Assembly: GCA_963730395.1 (NCBI GenBank)
Contig: CAVSSK010000031.1
Span: 1-64,000, forward strand
Reading direction: 5' to 3'
Length of the DNA: 64,000 nucleotides
From: Bog-473 sp963730395
GTDB taxonomy: Bacteria > Actinomycetota > Acidimicrobiia > Acidimicrobiales > RAAP-2
The notes beneath the pieces were generated by a model that saw only the letters and a program-made list of their open reading frames with translations, did no database searches and was not told where the DNA came from. A program made the position numbers and the translations under genes. Below are positions 34,590-42,280 of the stretch, piece after piece; position 1 is the first letter of the stretch, and each line of letters begins with the position of its first letter.

Positions 34590-35369
34590 CTACCGGTCCG
34601 CTTCACCGCCCTCGCTGGTGGGGACCTCGTGGAGCCCGACCCGTCGTTCCCGTAGGGCCGGGCCGGCCGAGGCGGCCAGTGCGCGGACCTCCTCGGCGCG
34701 CAGGGGCCGCCAGCGCCCTGGAGGCAGATTCGTGTCACGCACGGGGCCGATGCGGGTGCGCACCAGGCGCTGCACCGGATGGCCGACGGCATCGCACATC
34801 CGGCGCACCTGGCGGTTGCGACCCTCGTGGATGACGAGGCGCAACACGCCCGGCGCCAGCACGCCCACCTCAGCCGGCGCCGTCGGCCCGTCGTCGAGCT
34901 CCACTCCCTGCCGCAAGGCCCGCAGGGCGCCGGGTGCGGGCGTGCCGCCGGCCACCTCGGCGACATACTCCTTGGCGACCCCGTACGAGGGGTGCGTCAG
35001 CAGCTGTGAGAGTGCCCCGTCGTTGGTCAGGATCAGGAGCCCCTCGGTCTGGCGGTCGAGCCGGCCGACAGGGAACACGCGGGGCTCCGCGGGCACCAGC
35101 GAGACGACCGTCGGGCGGCCCTGGGGGTCGGCCGACGTCGTGATCACGTCCGCCGGTTTGTTCAGCAGGTAGTAGACGAGATCCGGTGCGACCGGCACCA
35201 GCGCCCCATCGAGCTCGACCCGAGCCGTCGCCGGATCGATCCGGCGTCCCAGGGTGGCAACCTCACCGTCGACGCTGACCCGCCCCGCCGATATCAGGTC
35301 CTCGCAGGCTCGCCTCGATCCGATCCCCGCCCGCGCCAGGACCTTCTGGAGACGCTCGCCCTCGGCTGC
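34590..35369 (-). CDS. rluB: 23S rRNA pseudouridine synthase (RluB/RsuA family), start unresolved
   Basis: The frame encodes a complete S4 domain (EGERLQKVLARAGIGSRRACEDLISAGRVSVDGEVATLGRRIDP) followed by the synthase domain: YYLLNKPADVITTSADPQGRPTV, RVFPVGRLDRQTEGLLILTNDG (catalytic Asp in GRLDxxTxGLL) and IHEGRNRQVRRMC. The S4 codons start directly after the scpB stop, yet the frame has no ATG, GTG or TTG before GTG 35198, which would drop the whole S4 domain. Either translation starts at a non-standard codon, or ribosomes shift +1 at the scpB UGA, or an indel hides the start. 35369 is the edge of the region that looks coding. Confidence 0.85.
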   Translation of the reverse strand, partial: AAEGERLQKVLARAGIGSRRACEDLISAGRVSVDGEVATLGRRIDPATARVELDGALVPVAPDLVYYLLNKPADVITTSADPQGRPTVVSLVPAEPRVFPVGRLDRQTEGLLILTNDGALSQLLTHPSYGVAKEYVAEVAGGTPAPGALRALRQGVELDDGPTAPAEVGVLAPGVLRLVIHEGRNRQVRRMCDAVGHPVQRLVRTRIGPVRDTNLPPGRWRPLRAEEVRALAASAGPALRERRVGLHEVPTSEGGEADR

Positions 35370-35370
35370 C

Positions 35371-35970
35371 TCAGGTGTCGTCGGAGGCCGCCTCGACGCC
35401 GAGCCCCAGCGCCGACTGCAGGTCGCGCTCGAACTCGCTGGCGACCTCGGGCCCGGGCAGGAAGTCCTCCACAGCGGGGAGCTGGTCGAGTGAGTCGAGT
35501 CCGAGCCGCTCGAGGAAGAGGTCGGTCGTGCCGAACAGCGCCGGCTGGCCCGGTCCCTCGGCGTGGCCCACGACCGCGATGTAGCCCCGCTGCTCCAACA
35601 ACCTGGTGACGCCGTCGACGTTCACGCCCCGCAGGGCGGAGATCTGGCCCCGGGACACGGGCTGGCGGTAGGCGACGATGGCCAGCGTCTCGAGGGCGGC
35701 GGTCGACAGCCGGTGCGAGACCTCCCGGTTGGCGAACCGCTCCACGTAGGGCGCCAGGTCGGGATGAGTCTGGAGTCGGGCGCCGCCGGCGATGCGGGCC
35801 AGCACGAAGCCCCGCTGCTCGCGCTCGTAGGACTGGGCCAGCTCGTCCAGTGCCTCATCAACTCGTTCGACGGGCTCCTCCAGGAGCTCGGCCAACAGCT
35901 GGGGCGGCAGGGGCTCCACCGCCACCAGGAGGATGGCCTCGATTGTGCGGTTCAGCTCGGCGTGCTCCAC
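35371..35970 (-). CDS. scpB: segregation and condensation protein B
   Basis: A 199-residue winged-helix partner of SMC-ScpA. LNRTIEAILLVAVEPLPPQLLAELLE, YEREQRGFVLARIAGGARLQTHPDLAPYVERF, RLSTAALETLAIVAYRQPVSRGQISALRGVNVDGVTRLLEQRGYI and PALFGTTDLFLERLGLDSLDQLP are the ScpB hallmarks. GTG 35970, 13 bp after scpA. The TGA at 35371-35373 reads ACC-TGA-G, directly abutting the S4 codons of rluB. Confidence 0.95.
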   Translation of the reverse strand: MEHAELNRTIEAILLVAVEPLPPQLLAELLEEPVERVDEALDELAQSYEREQRGFVLARIAGGARLQTHPDLAPYVERFANREVSHRLSTAALETLAIVAYRQPVSRGQISALRGVNVDGVTRLLEQRGYIAVVGHAEGPGQPALFGTTDLFLERLGLDSLDQLPAVEDFLPGPEVASEFERDLQSALGLGVEAASDDT

Positions 35971-35983
35971 AGGACTCAGCCCC

Positions 35984-36793
35984 TCACCCTTCGTAGTCGT
36001 CGATCTGATAGCCCGCCAGCTCGGCGAGCCCGCGGCCGCTCGCCACTCCGGCCAGTTCGTCGCCGCCCAGCCACGAGATGCGCAGGTCGCCGAAGGTCTC
36101 CCCCTGCCCGAGCGACACCCGACCCATCTTGCACAGCTCGAGGAGCGCCAGGAAACGCACGATCACCTCGATGCGGGTCCGGCAGTCGTGCACCAGCGCG
36201 CGGAAGGAGGCGGCCCGGGTCGATTCGGGCAAGGCGATCAACTCGGCGACCGCTTCGGACACCGAGACCGTGTCCACGGTCACGTGCGAGAGGTCGACCC
36301 GGGGAACCGGTCGCTCGGCCGATCCGTGCAGATAGGCCTGCGCCAGGTCCTCCGGGGTGATCCCGGCCAGCAGGTCAGGGGCGTGGACGACGAAATCGTC
36401 GTCGAGCCCCACCTCGCGGGGCACCGAACGAGAGGCCTGCTCCGCCAGTGCGACGAAGACATCGGCGGCAGCGGCGTAGGCCCGGCACTCGAGCAGCCGG
36501 GCCAGCAGGAGATCCCGTTCCTCCCAACCCACCAGGTCCTCGTCGTCGTCGACCGCCTCGCGTCCGGGCAGGAGCTTCTGCGACTTGAGCTCGATCAGGA
36601 TGGCGGCGACCAGAAGGAACTCCGAGAGCTGGTTGAAGTCGATCAGGGCGCGATCCTCGGAGAGGACACGGACGAACCCGTCGACCACCGGCAACAGGGG
36701 GATGTCGAGGACATCGACCTCGTGCGACGACACCAGGTGCAGCAACAGGTCGATGGGGCCCTCGAAGGCAGGAGTAGAGACCGCGTAGGCCAC
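35984..36793 (-). CDS. scpA: segregation and condensation protein A
   Basis: A 269-residue kleisin subunit of the SMC condensin. The N-terminal FEGPIDLLLHLVSSHEVDVLDIPLLPVVDGFV is the diagnostic ScpA start, followed by FLLVAAILIELKSQKLLPG and a C-terminal winged helix (ALVHDCRTRIEVIVRFLALLELCKMGRVSLGQ...GDLRISWLG). GTG 36793. First gene of a minus-strand run scpA-scpB-rluB-aroH-tyrA-aroA/cmk-plsC; trpS diverges 91 bp away. Confidence 0.95.
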   Translation of the reverse strand: MAYAVSTPAFEGPIDLLLHLVSSHEVDVLDIPLLPVVDGFVRVLSEDRALIDFNQLSEFLLVAAILIELKSQKLLPGREAVDDDEDLVGWEERDLLLARLLECRAYAAAADVFVALAEQASRSVPREVGLDDDFVVHAPDLLAGITPEDLAQAYLHGSAERPVPRVDLSHVTVDTVSVSEAVAELIALPESTRAASFRALVHDCRTRIEVIVRFLALLELCKMGRVSLGQGETFGDLRISWLGGDELAGVASGRGLAELAGYQIDDYEG

Positions 36794-36884
36794 CCGTTGA
36801 CGTTACCGAACCAGCCGGGCCCGTCCGCGCACCCCGGAATCGACCCGCCGGGTGCGGCGCCGGTGCGCCCTACCATGGCGCCCC

Positions 36885-37874
36885 ATGAACAGGGTCCTTT
36901 CCGGTATCGCGCCCTCGGGCAATTTCACCTTGGGGAACTACCTCGGGGCCCTTCGGCACTGGGTGTCCTTCCAGGACGGTTACGACGCCTTCTACTGCGT
37001 CGTCGACCTCCACGCACTGACCTCGGACATCGACCCGGTGGCCATCCGGGCCAACACGCTCGATGCGGCCCTCAACCTGCTCGCCATCGGGCTCGACCCG
37101 GACCGCTGCACCCTGTTCATCCAGAGCCACGTGCCCGAGCACACCCGGCTGACCTGGCTGCTCGAGTGCACCGCGACGATGGGCGAGCTCCGGCGCATGA
37201 CCCAGTTCAAGGACAAGGGCCAGGGCCAGGAGGCCGTCCGGGTCGGCCTCTTCACCTACCCCGTCCTGATGGCGGCCGACATCCTCCTCTACGACGCGGC
37301 GGCGGTGCCGGTGGGCGACGACCAGCGCCAGCACCTGGAGCTGGCGCGGGAGGTCGCGGTCCGGTTCAACAACCGCTACGGGGCGACCTTCACCGTCCCC
37401 GAGGCCGCCATCGCGGGCACGGGGGCCCGGGTCATGGACCTGCAGCACCCCGAACGCAAGATGTCGAAATCGGTCGATTCACCCCTGGGCACAATCGGAC
37501 TCCTCGACTCGGACCAGGAGATCACGAGGAAGGTGCGCAAGGCCGTCACCGACACGGACGGCGAGATGCGCTACGACCGCGCCGCGAAGCCGGGCCTGGC
37601 CAACCTGCTCGAGCTGCTGGCCGCCGCGACCGGCCGCACGCCGGTGGAGGTGGCCACGGGCTACGAACGCTACGGCGACCTCAAGAACGACGTGGCGGCG
37701 GCACTGTGCGAACTGCTGCGGCCGGTGCGTGAGCGGCGGGCGGAGCTCGAGAGCGACCTGCCCTACGTCGACGAGGTGCTGGCGCGCGGTGCCGCCGGCG
37801 CCCACGACGTGGCGCGGGCCACGTATGCCCGGGCGGCCGACGCGATGGGGCTGCTGCCTGCTACGCCAAGCTGA
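36885..37874 (+). CDS. trpS: tryptophanyl-tRNA synthetase
   Basis: A 329-residue class I synthetase that charges tRNA-Trp. RVLSGIAPSGNFTLGNYLGALRHWV holds the HIGH-equivalent (TLGN), FYCVVDLHALTSDIDP, TCTAT-like ECTATMGELRRMTQFKDK, TYPVLMAADILLYDAAAVPVGDDQRQHLELARE and HPERKMSKSVDSP (KMSKS loop). The ATG at 36885 gives the normal length. It ends 14 bp into the convergent M50 protease gene. Confidence 0.97.
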   Translation: MNRVLSGIAPSGNFTLGNYLGALRHWVSFQDGYDAFYCVVDLHALTSDIDPVAIRANTLDAALNLLAIGLDPDRCTLFIQSHVPEHTRLTWLLECTATMGELRRMTQFKDKGQGQEAVRVGLFTYPVLMAADILLYDAAAVPVGDDQRQHLELAREVAVRFNNRYGATFTVPEAAIAGTGARVMDLQHPERKMSKSVDSPLGTIGLLDSDQEITRKVRKAVTDTDGEMRYDRAAKPGLANLLELLAAATGRTPVEVATGYERYGDLKNDVAAALCELLRPVRERRAELESDLPYVDEVLARGAAGAHDVARATYARAADAMGLLPATPS

Positions 37875-38631
37875 TGCCCAGCACGCCGGTCCACCAGCTG
37901 AAGAGGCGATCGAACAGCCACGTGATGGGCCCATGGGGATACAGGAAGAAGTTCAGAATCACGAGCCCCATCAGGATCGGCATGGTGTACTGGCGATAGC
38001 GGAGATAGGTCGGCCAGTAACGCGCCGGCAGCAGCCGCTCGAAGAGGACGGAACCGTCGAGTGGCGGAATGGGAATCAGGTTGAAGATGCAGAGCCACAC
38101 GTTGACCAGGCCCGCGTAGAAGACGATCTCGGCACCGGTCGAGAACGTCCCGACGGCCGGGAGCCCGGGACGGATCACCTTGATGAACACGACCGCGAAT
38201 ATGGCCGCGAGGACGGCGTTCACCGCGGGTCCGGCCAGGGCGACCAGCACACCCTGGTTACGCGGACTGCGCAACCGTGCCGTGTTGACGGGGACTGGTT
38301 TGGCCCATCCGAAGACGCCGGCGGACGCCAGGGAGAGGAGCGCGGGGACGATCAGCGTCCCCACGGGGTCGACATGCACCACGGGGTTCAAGGTGAGCCG
38401 CCCCGCTCGCTTGGCCGTGTCGTCTCCGAACGCGTTGGCCACCCAGCCGTGTGACACCTCGTGCAAGATGATGGAGGGCACGATCACACAAAAGACGATT
38501 ATCTCGGTCTTGGTGATGTTGTGGTGCGCAACGAGCGCCACCAGCAGGATGGCGCCGGCCAGGATCCACAGGGCGCGTTTCGTCCGCTGGTCGATCGGTC
38601 TCCTCCCCGAGGAGGCCCCGGGCGAGCGCAC
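37861..38631 (-). CDS. M50-family site-2-type intramembrane metalloprotease
   Basis: A 256-residue polytopic membrane protein of the short M50B (rhomboid-free) group. The zinc site is SIILHEVSHGWVANAFGD (HExxH); the second motif NVWLCIFNLIPIPPLDGSVLFERLLP has the NLIPIPPLDG signature. RAGRLTLNPVVHVDPVGT is the typical loop. Four to six hydrophobic helices. GTG 38631 is immediately next to the stop of the DksA/TraR gene. Substrate unknown. Confidence 0.9.
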   Translation of the reverse strand: MRSPGASSGRRPIDQRTKRALWILAGAILLVALVAHHNITKTEIIVFCVIVPSIILHEVSHGWVANAFGDDTAKRAGRLTLNPVVHVDPVGTLIVPALLSLASAGVFGWAKPVPVNTARLRSPRNQGVLVALAGPAVNAVLAAIFAVVFIKVIRPGLPAVGTFSTGAEIVFYAGLVNVWLCIFNLIPIPPLDGSVLFERLLPARYWPTYLRYRQYTMPILMGLVILNFFLYPHGPITWLFDRLFSWWTGVLGISLA

Positions 38632-38988
38632 CTAGTGCTTGGCGGCGTCGGCGATGCAGAGTCGCGCTGCGGGCATGGCCTCGAGACGGGCCGCGCCGAT
38701 CGGCTTCCCGCACACCTCGCAGACCCCGTAGGTGCCGTCGCGGAGGCGCTCGATGGCGGCCTCCACCTCCTCGAGGGCCTCGCGCAGCTCGGACGCCAAT
38801 CGCTCGGCCTCGCCTCGCTCCGCCGTCACCTGGCTGGAGTCGGCGAAGTTGGAGTCGTAGTTGAGGCCACTGCCCTGGTCCGCGAAGCCGAGCTCCTTCA
38901 GCTGGGCCTGGAGCCCCGCCTGCTCGTCACGCAGGAGCGCAGCAAAATCGATGTCGGCGGTCTCCGCCGTGGGGGCCTCGTTCGGCAT
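38632..38988 (-). CDS. DksA/TraR-family protein with incomplete zinc finger
   Basis: A 118-residue protein with an N-terminal coiled coil (LLRDEQAGLQAQLKELG, RLASELREALEEVEAAIERLRDGTYGVCEVCGKPIGAARLEAMPAARLCIAD). The first zinc pair CEVC is intact, but the second reads CIAD instead of CxxC. A zinc site with three Cys and Asp or the terminal His is possible. Family members bind RNA polymerase's secondary channel. Conserved location before the M50 protease. Confidence 0.85.
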   Translation of the reverse strand: MPNEAPTAETADIDFAALLRDEQAGLQAQLKELGFADQGSGLNYDSNFADSSQVTAERGEAERLASELREALEEVEAAIERLRDGTYGVCEVCGKPIGAARLEAMPAARLCIADAAKH

Positions 38989-38992
38989 GGGC

Positions 38993-39952
38993 TCATGCTA
39001 CGCGGTCCCTCCCCCCCTTTGTTCCCGCTCGCGGGTGGGCCCCCTCGTAGGCCCGGCGGAGGTGCTCGGGTGACACCTTGGTGTAGCGCTGGGTGGTGGC
39101 GATGGAGGCATGACCCAGGAGCTCCTGGACGACCCGCACGTCCGCCCCCCGGCCCAGCATGTGGGTGGCGCAGGAGTGCCGCAGGACGTGAGGGCTGACC
39201 TTGTCCTCCAGGCCGACCCGGGCGGCGTACTTCTTGACCACCCCGAACGCCCCGACCCGGGACAGGCGCCCACCACGGGCATTGAGGAAGACGGCTTCGG
39301 CGTCGCTACGGCGGCGCCACCGCTTCGGTTCGAGGAGGGGGCGTCCCTGGCCCGAGAGCCAGTCGGCCAGCGCGGCGCAGGCCAGACTGCCGAGGGGGAC
39401 GACCCGTTCCTTGTCGCCCTTGCCGAGGACCCGGACGAGCGGCAGCTGTGTGGCCTCCAACGCCCCGGCCACGTCCCCCAGGTTCAACCCCACGACCTCA
39501 CTCACCCGGGCGCCCGTGCCGTAGAGCACCTCGAGGAGCGCACGGTCGCGCAGGACGACGGGGCCGGTGCCGACGACCGAACCGAGGAGCCGCTCCGTCT
39601 CCTCCTCGCTCAGCGCCTTGGGCAGGAGGTCCGTCACGGAGATCGTCGGCAGGTCGAGGGTGGGGTCGTCGCCGCGCAGCCCCTCCTCCACGAGGAAACG
39701 ATGGAAGCCGCGGATGCTCGAGTGCGCCCGGGCGACCGATGCGGCGCCGTGTGTCCGGCGCAGCGTGGCGAGGTGCGCCGCCACGTCGGCAGAGGATGCG
39801 GCGTCGATGGCGGGACCGCCGCCTTCCTCCAGGTCCTCCTGATAGGACGTCAGGTCCCGCCGGTAGGCCTCCAGGGTGCGGGGCGACCTCCCGCGCTCGA
39901 CCTCGAGCCAGGACAAGAACTCCTCGGCACCGCGGGACAGGGCCGCCCTCAT
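38993..39952 (-). CDS. xerD: site-specific tyrosine recombinase (XerD-like)
   Basis: A 319-residue tyrosine recombinase. The N-terminal SAM-like domain (GAEEFLSWLEVERGRSPRTLEAYRRDL) precedes the catalytic domain with LYGTGARVSEVVGLNLGD (Arg I), the lysine in LGKGDKERVVPL, HVLRHSCATHML (HxxR), LLGHASIATTQRYTKVSPEHLR (His and Tyr nucleophile). It probably resolves chromosome dimers at dif with a partner recombinase. ATG 39952 overlaps the NUDIX stop as ATGA. Its place in a housekeeping run, not in the island, argues against a mobile-element integrase. Confidence 0.9.
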   Translation of the reverse strand: MRAALSRGAEEFLSWLEVERGRSPRTLEAYRRDLTSYQEDLEEGGGPAIDAASSADVAAHLATLRRTHGAASVARAHSSIRGFHRFLVEEGLRGDDPTLDLPTISVTDLLPKALSEEETERLLGSVVGTGPVVLRDRALLEVLYGTGARVSEVVGLNLGDVAGALEATQLPLVRVLGKGDKERVVPLGSLACAALADWLSGQGRPLLEPKRWRRRSDAEAVFLNARGGRLSRVGAFGVVKKYAARVGLEDKVSPHVLRHSCATHMLGRGADVRVVQELLGHASIATTQRYTKVSPEHLRRAYEGAHPRAGTKGGRDRVA

Positions 39953-40506
39953 GGCAAGCGGCCCGTCTCGGCCAGTCGCTGGCGGGCCATGGAGAGACCG
40001 AGCACCGTCGTCTCGTCCCTCAAGGAGCCGTCCGCCACCAGGTTCTCCAGGTCGGCCAGGCGCACCGTCTCCACCGTCAGGTACTGCTCCTCGATCCCTT
40101 CGGGCCGGCTCGCGCACGGTGAGAGCTCGGTGGCCAGGAAGATGGTGGTGTGCTGGTCGCTCACGCCGGGGGTGTTCCAGGTGCCGATCAGTAGTTCCCA
40201 GCGTGCCGCCTCGAGCCCGGCCTCCTCGGCCAGCTCCCGCCGGGCGGTCGCCTCGAGTGGCTCGTCCGCCTTGTCCCGGGTCCCGGCGGGGATCTCGAGC
40301 ACCATGGCGTCGACCGCCGCCCGGTACTGGCGGACCAGGGTCACGCTGCCGTCGTCGTGCACGGGGACGACGGTCACCGCCCCGGGGTGGCGGACAACGT
40401 AGCGGTCGAAAGGATTGCCCTCGGGGTCCAGCAGGTGGAAGCGGTCGACCCGGAACAGCCACGCCTGGAGGAGCACCTCCTCCGAGACACGGCGGAAACC
40501 CGGCAC
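39949..40506 (-). CDS. NUDIX hydrolase (ADP-ribose pyrophosphatase-like)
   Basis: A 185-residue NUDIX enzyme with the box GTRDKADEPLEATARRELAEEAGLEA (REx2EExG), an upstream AVTVVPVHDDGSVTLVRQYRAAVDAMVLEIPAG sheet (typical of ADP-ribose pyrophosphatases) and TPGVSDQHTTIFLATEL. GTG 40506 begins 4 bp after the pyrG stop. It probably hydrolyses ADP-ribose or a related nucleotide sugar. Confidence 0.9.
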   Translation of the reverse strand: MPGFRRVSEEVLLQAWLFRVDRFHLLDPEGNPFDRYVVRHPGAVTVVPVHDDGSVTLVRQYRAAVDAMVLEIPAGTRDKADEPLEATARRELAEEAGLEAARWELLIGTWNTPGVSDQHTTIFLATELSPCASRPEGIEEQYLTVETVRLADLENLVADGSLRDETTVLGLSMARQRLAETGRLP

Positions 40507-40510
40507 GCTC

Positions 40511-42151
40511 CTAGGTGACGGCGTCGAGATCGAGCAGGTGTGGCTCGCGTCCTTCGGCCCGCTCCAGCGCGGCGGCGACCAGCTCGCGGAACAGCGGGTG
40601 GGCTCGGTCGGGCCGGCTCTTGAACTCGGGATGGGCCTGCGTGGCCACCCAGTACGGATGATCCTCGAGCTCCACGAACTCCACCAGTCGCCCGTCGGGC
40701 GAGCTGCCCGAGCACACCAGTCCGACGGCCTCGAGCTTCGACTTGTAGCGGTTGTTGAACTCGAACCGGTGCCGGTGCCGCTCGGTGACACCCAGCGTGC
40801 CGTACGCCCTGGCCACCTTGGACTCGGGCAGCAGCACCGCCTGATACGAGCCCAGCCGCATGGTGCCACCCTTCTCGGTCACCTCGGTCTGATCGGGCAT
40901 CAGGTCGATGACCATGTGGGGCGACAGACTGTCGAACTCACGCGAGTTCGCCTTCTCCAGCCCCGCCTTGTCGCGGGCCACCGAGATCACCATGACGTGC
41001 AGGCCGAGGCACAGACCGAGGCACGGGATGCCGTTGTCGCGGCTGTACCCCGCGGCGGCGATCATGCCCTCGATCCCACGCTCACCGAAGCCGCCGGGGA
41101 TGACGATCGCGTCGAGCCCACGCAGTCGGTCCGTGCCGAGGAGGCCGGGGACGAGCTCGGCGTCGATCCAGTCCAGCTGGATCTCGGCGCCGTGGTGGAA
41201 GCCTGCGTGCCGCAGCGCCTCGACGACGGACATGTAGGCGTCCGGCATGTTGACGTACTTACCGACGATCCCGACCTTGACTCGGCGCGCCAGCGACTCG
41301 ACCCGCCCGACGAGCGACTCCCATTCGGAGATGTCGATCTGATGGGACGCCTCCTCGATGCCGAGCGTCCGGCACACGTAGGTGTCCAGCCCTTGCTCGT
41401 GGAGCACGAGGGGGATCTCGTAGATGCTGGGTGCGTCCACGGCGGAGATGACGGCGTCGATGGCGACGTCGCACTGCAGCGAGATCTTGCGCTTCAAGCT
41501 CTCCGATATCGGCTTGTCGCTGCGGCACACGATGACGTCGGGTTGGATACCGCGGCTGCGCAGCTCGGTCACGGAGTGCTGTGTCGGCTTCGTCTTCTGC
41601 TCCCCCGACACCAGGTAGGGCACGAGAGTCAGGTGGACATAGCACACGTTGTCGCGGCCGATGTCCCGCCGGAATTGCCGTATGGCTTCGATGAAGGGCA
41701 CGATCTCGATGTCGCCGACCGTGCCCCCGATCTCGACGATGACGACGTCGACATCCTCGTCGGCCAGGCGCCGGATGCGGTCCTTGATCTCGTCGGTCAC
41801 GTGCGGGATCACCTGCACGGTGCGGCCCAGGAAATCGCCGCGGCGCTCCTTCTCGATCACCGATCGGTAGATGCCGCCAGTGGTCGTGTTCGAGCGCTTG
41901 GACAGGTTCTCGTCGATGAACCGCTCGTAGTGCCCGAGGTCGAGGTCGGTCTCGCCCCCGTCCTCGGTGACGAACACCTCGCCGTGCTCACCCGGGTTCA
42001 TGGTGCCGGGGTCGACGTTGATGTAGGGGTCGAGCTTGCACATCGTCACCCGCAGCCCACGGCATTTGAGGAGCCGGCCGAGCGAGGAGGCGGTGAGACC
42101 CTTCCCGAGCGAGCTCGAGACACCGCCGGTGACGAAGATGAACTTGCTCAC
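40511..42151 (-). CDS. pyrG: CTP synthase
   Basis: A 546-residue enzyme that aminates UTP to CTP with glutamine. The synthetase domain starts FIFVTGGVSSSLGKGLTASSLGRLLK (P-loop) and has CKLDPYINVDPGTMNPGEHGEVFVTEDGGETDLDLGHYERF. The C-terminal glutaminase has PCLGLCLGLHVMVI (nucleophile Cys) and a late HPEFKSRPDRAHPLF (His and Glu). Full length. Nearest upstream gene is recN, 129 bp away. Confidence 0.98.
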   Translation of the reverse strand: MSKFIFVTGGVSSSLGKGLTASSLGRLLKCRGLRVTMCKLDPYINVDPGTMNPGEHGEVFVTEDGGETDLDLGHYERFIDENLSKRSNTTTGGIYRSVIEKERRGDFLGRTVQVIPHVTDEIKDRIRRLADEDVDVVIVEIGGTVGDIEIVPFIEAIRQFRRDIGRDNVCYVHLTLVPYLVSGEQKTKPTQHSVTELRSRGIQPDVIVCRSDKPISESLKRKISLQCDVAIDAVISAVDAPSIYEIPLVLHEQGLDTYVCRTLGIEEASHQIDISEWESLVGRVESLARRVKVGIVGKYVNMPDAYMSVVEALRHAGFHHGAEIQLDWIDAELVPGLLGTDRLRGLDAIVIPGGFGERGIEGMIAAAGYSRDNGIPCLGLCLGLHVMVISVARDKAGLEKANSREFDSLSPHMVIDLMPDQTEVTEKGGTMRLGSYQAVLLPESKVARAYGTLGVTERHRHRFEFNNRYKSKLEAVGLVCSGSSPDGRLVEFVELEDHPYWVATQAHPEFKSRPDRAHPLFRELVAAALERAEGREPHLLDLDAVT

Positions 42152-42280
42152 GCCGCCTTGGGCACGCGGAGCATCAGGTCGCGTGATCGGTGCACTCGAC
42201 CACGATAATCGAACGGCGCCTTCGGCGTCGCGGACCCGGGCCCGATGCCAGGCCGGCGGTTGCGCCGACGTGAGGGTCGT

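Noticed and set aside
35933..37732. Long plus-strand frame antisense to scpA running into trpS in another frame
   Set aside because: The scpA and trpS frames have complete family motifs; the overlapping frame has none.
38993..39952. xerD considered as the missing integrase of the island
   Set aside because: It lies 22 kb away in a housekeeping run (pyrG-NUDIX-xerD) and matches chromosomal XerD, not an att-flanking integrase.
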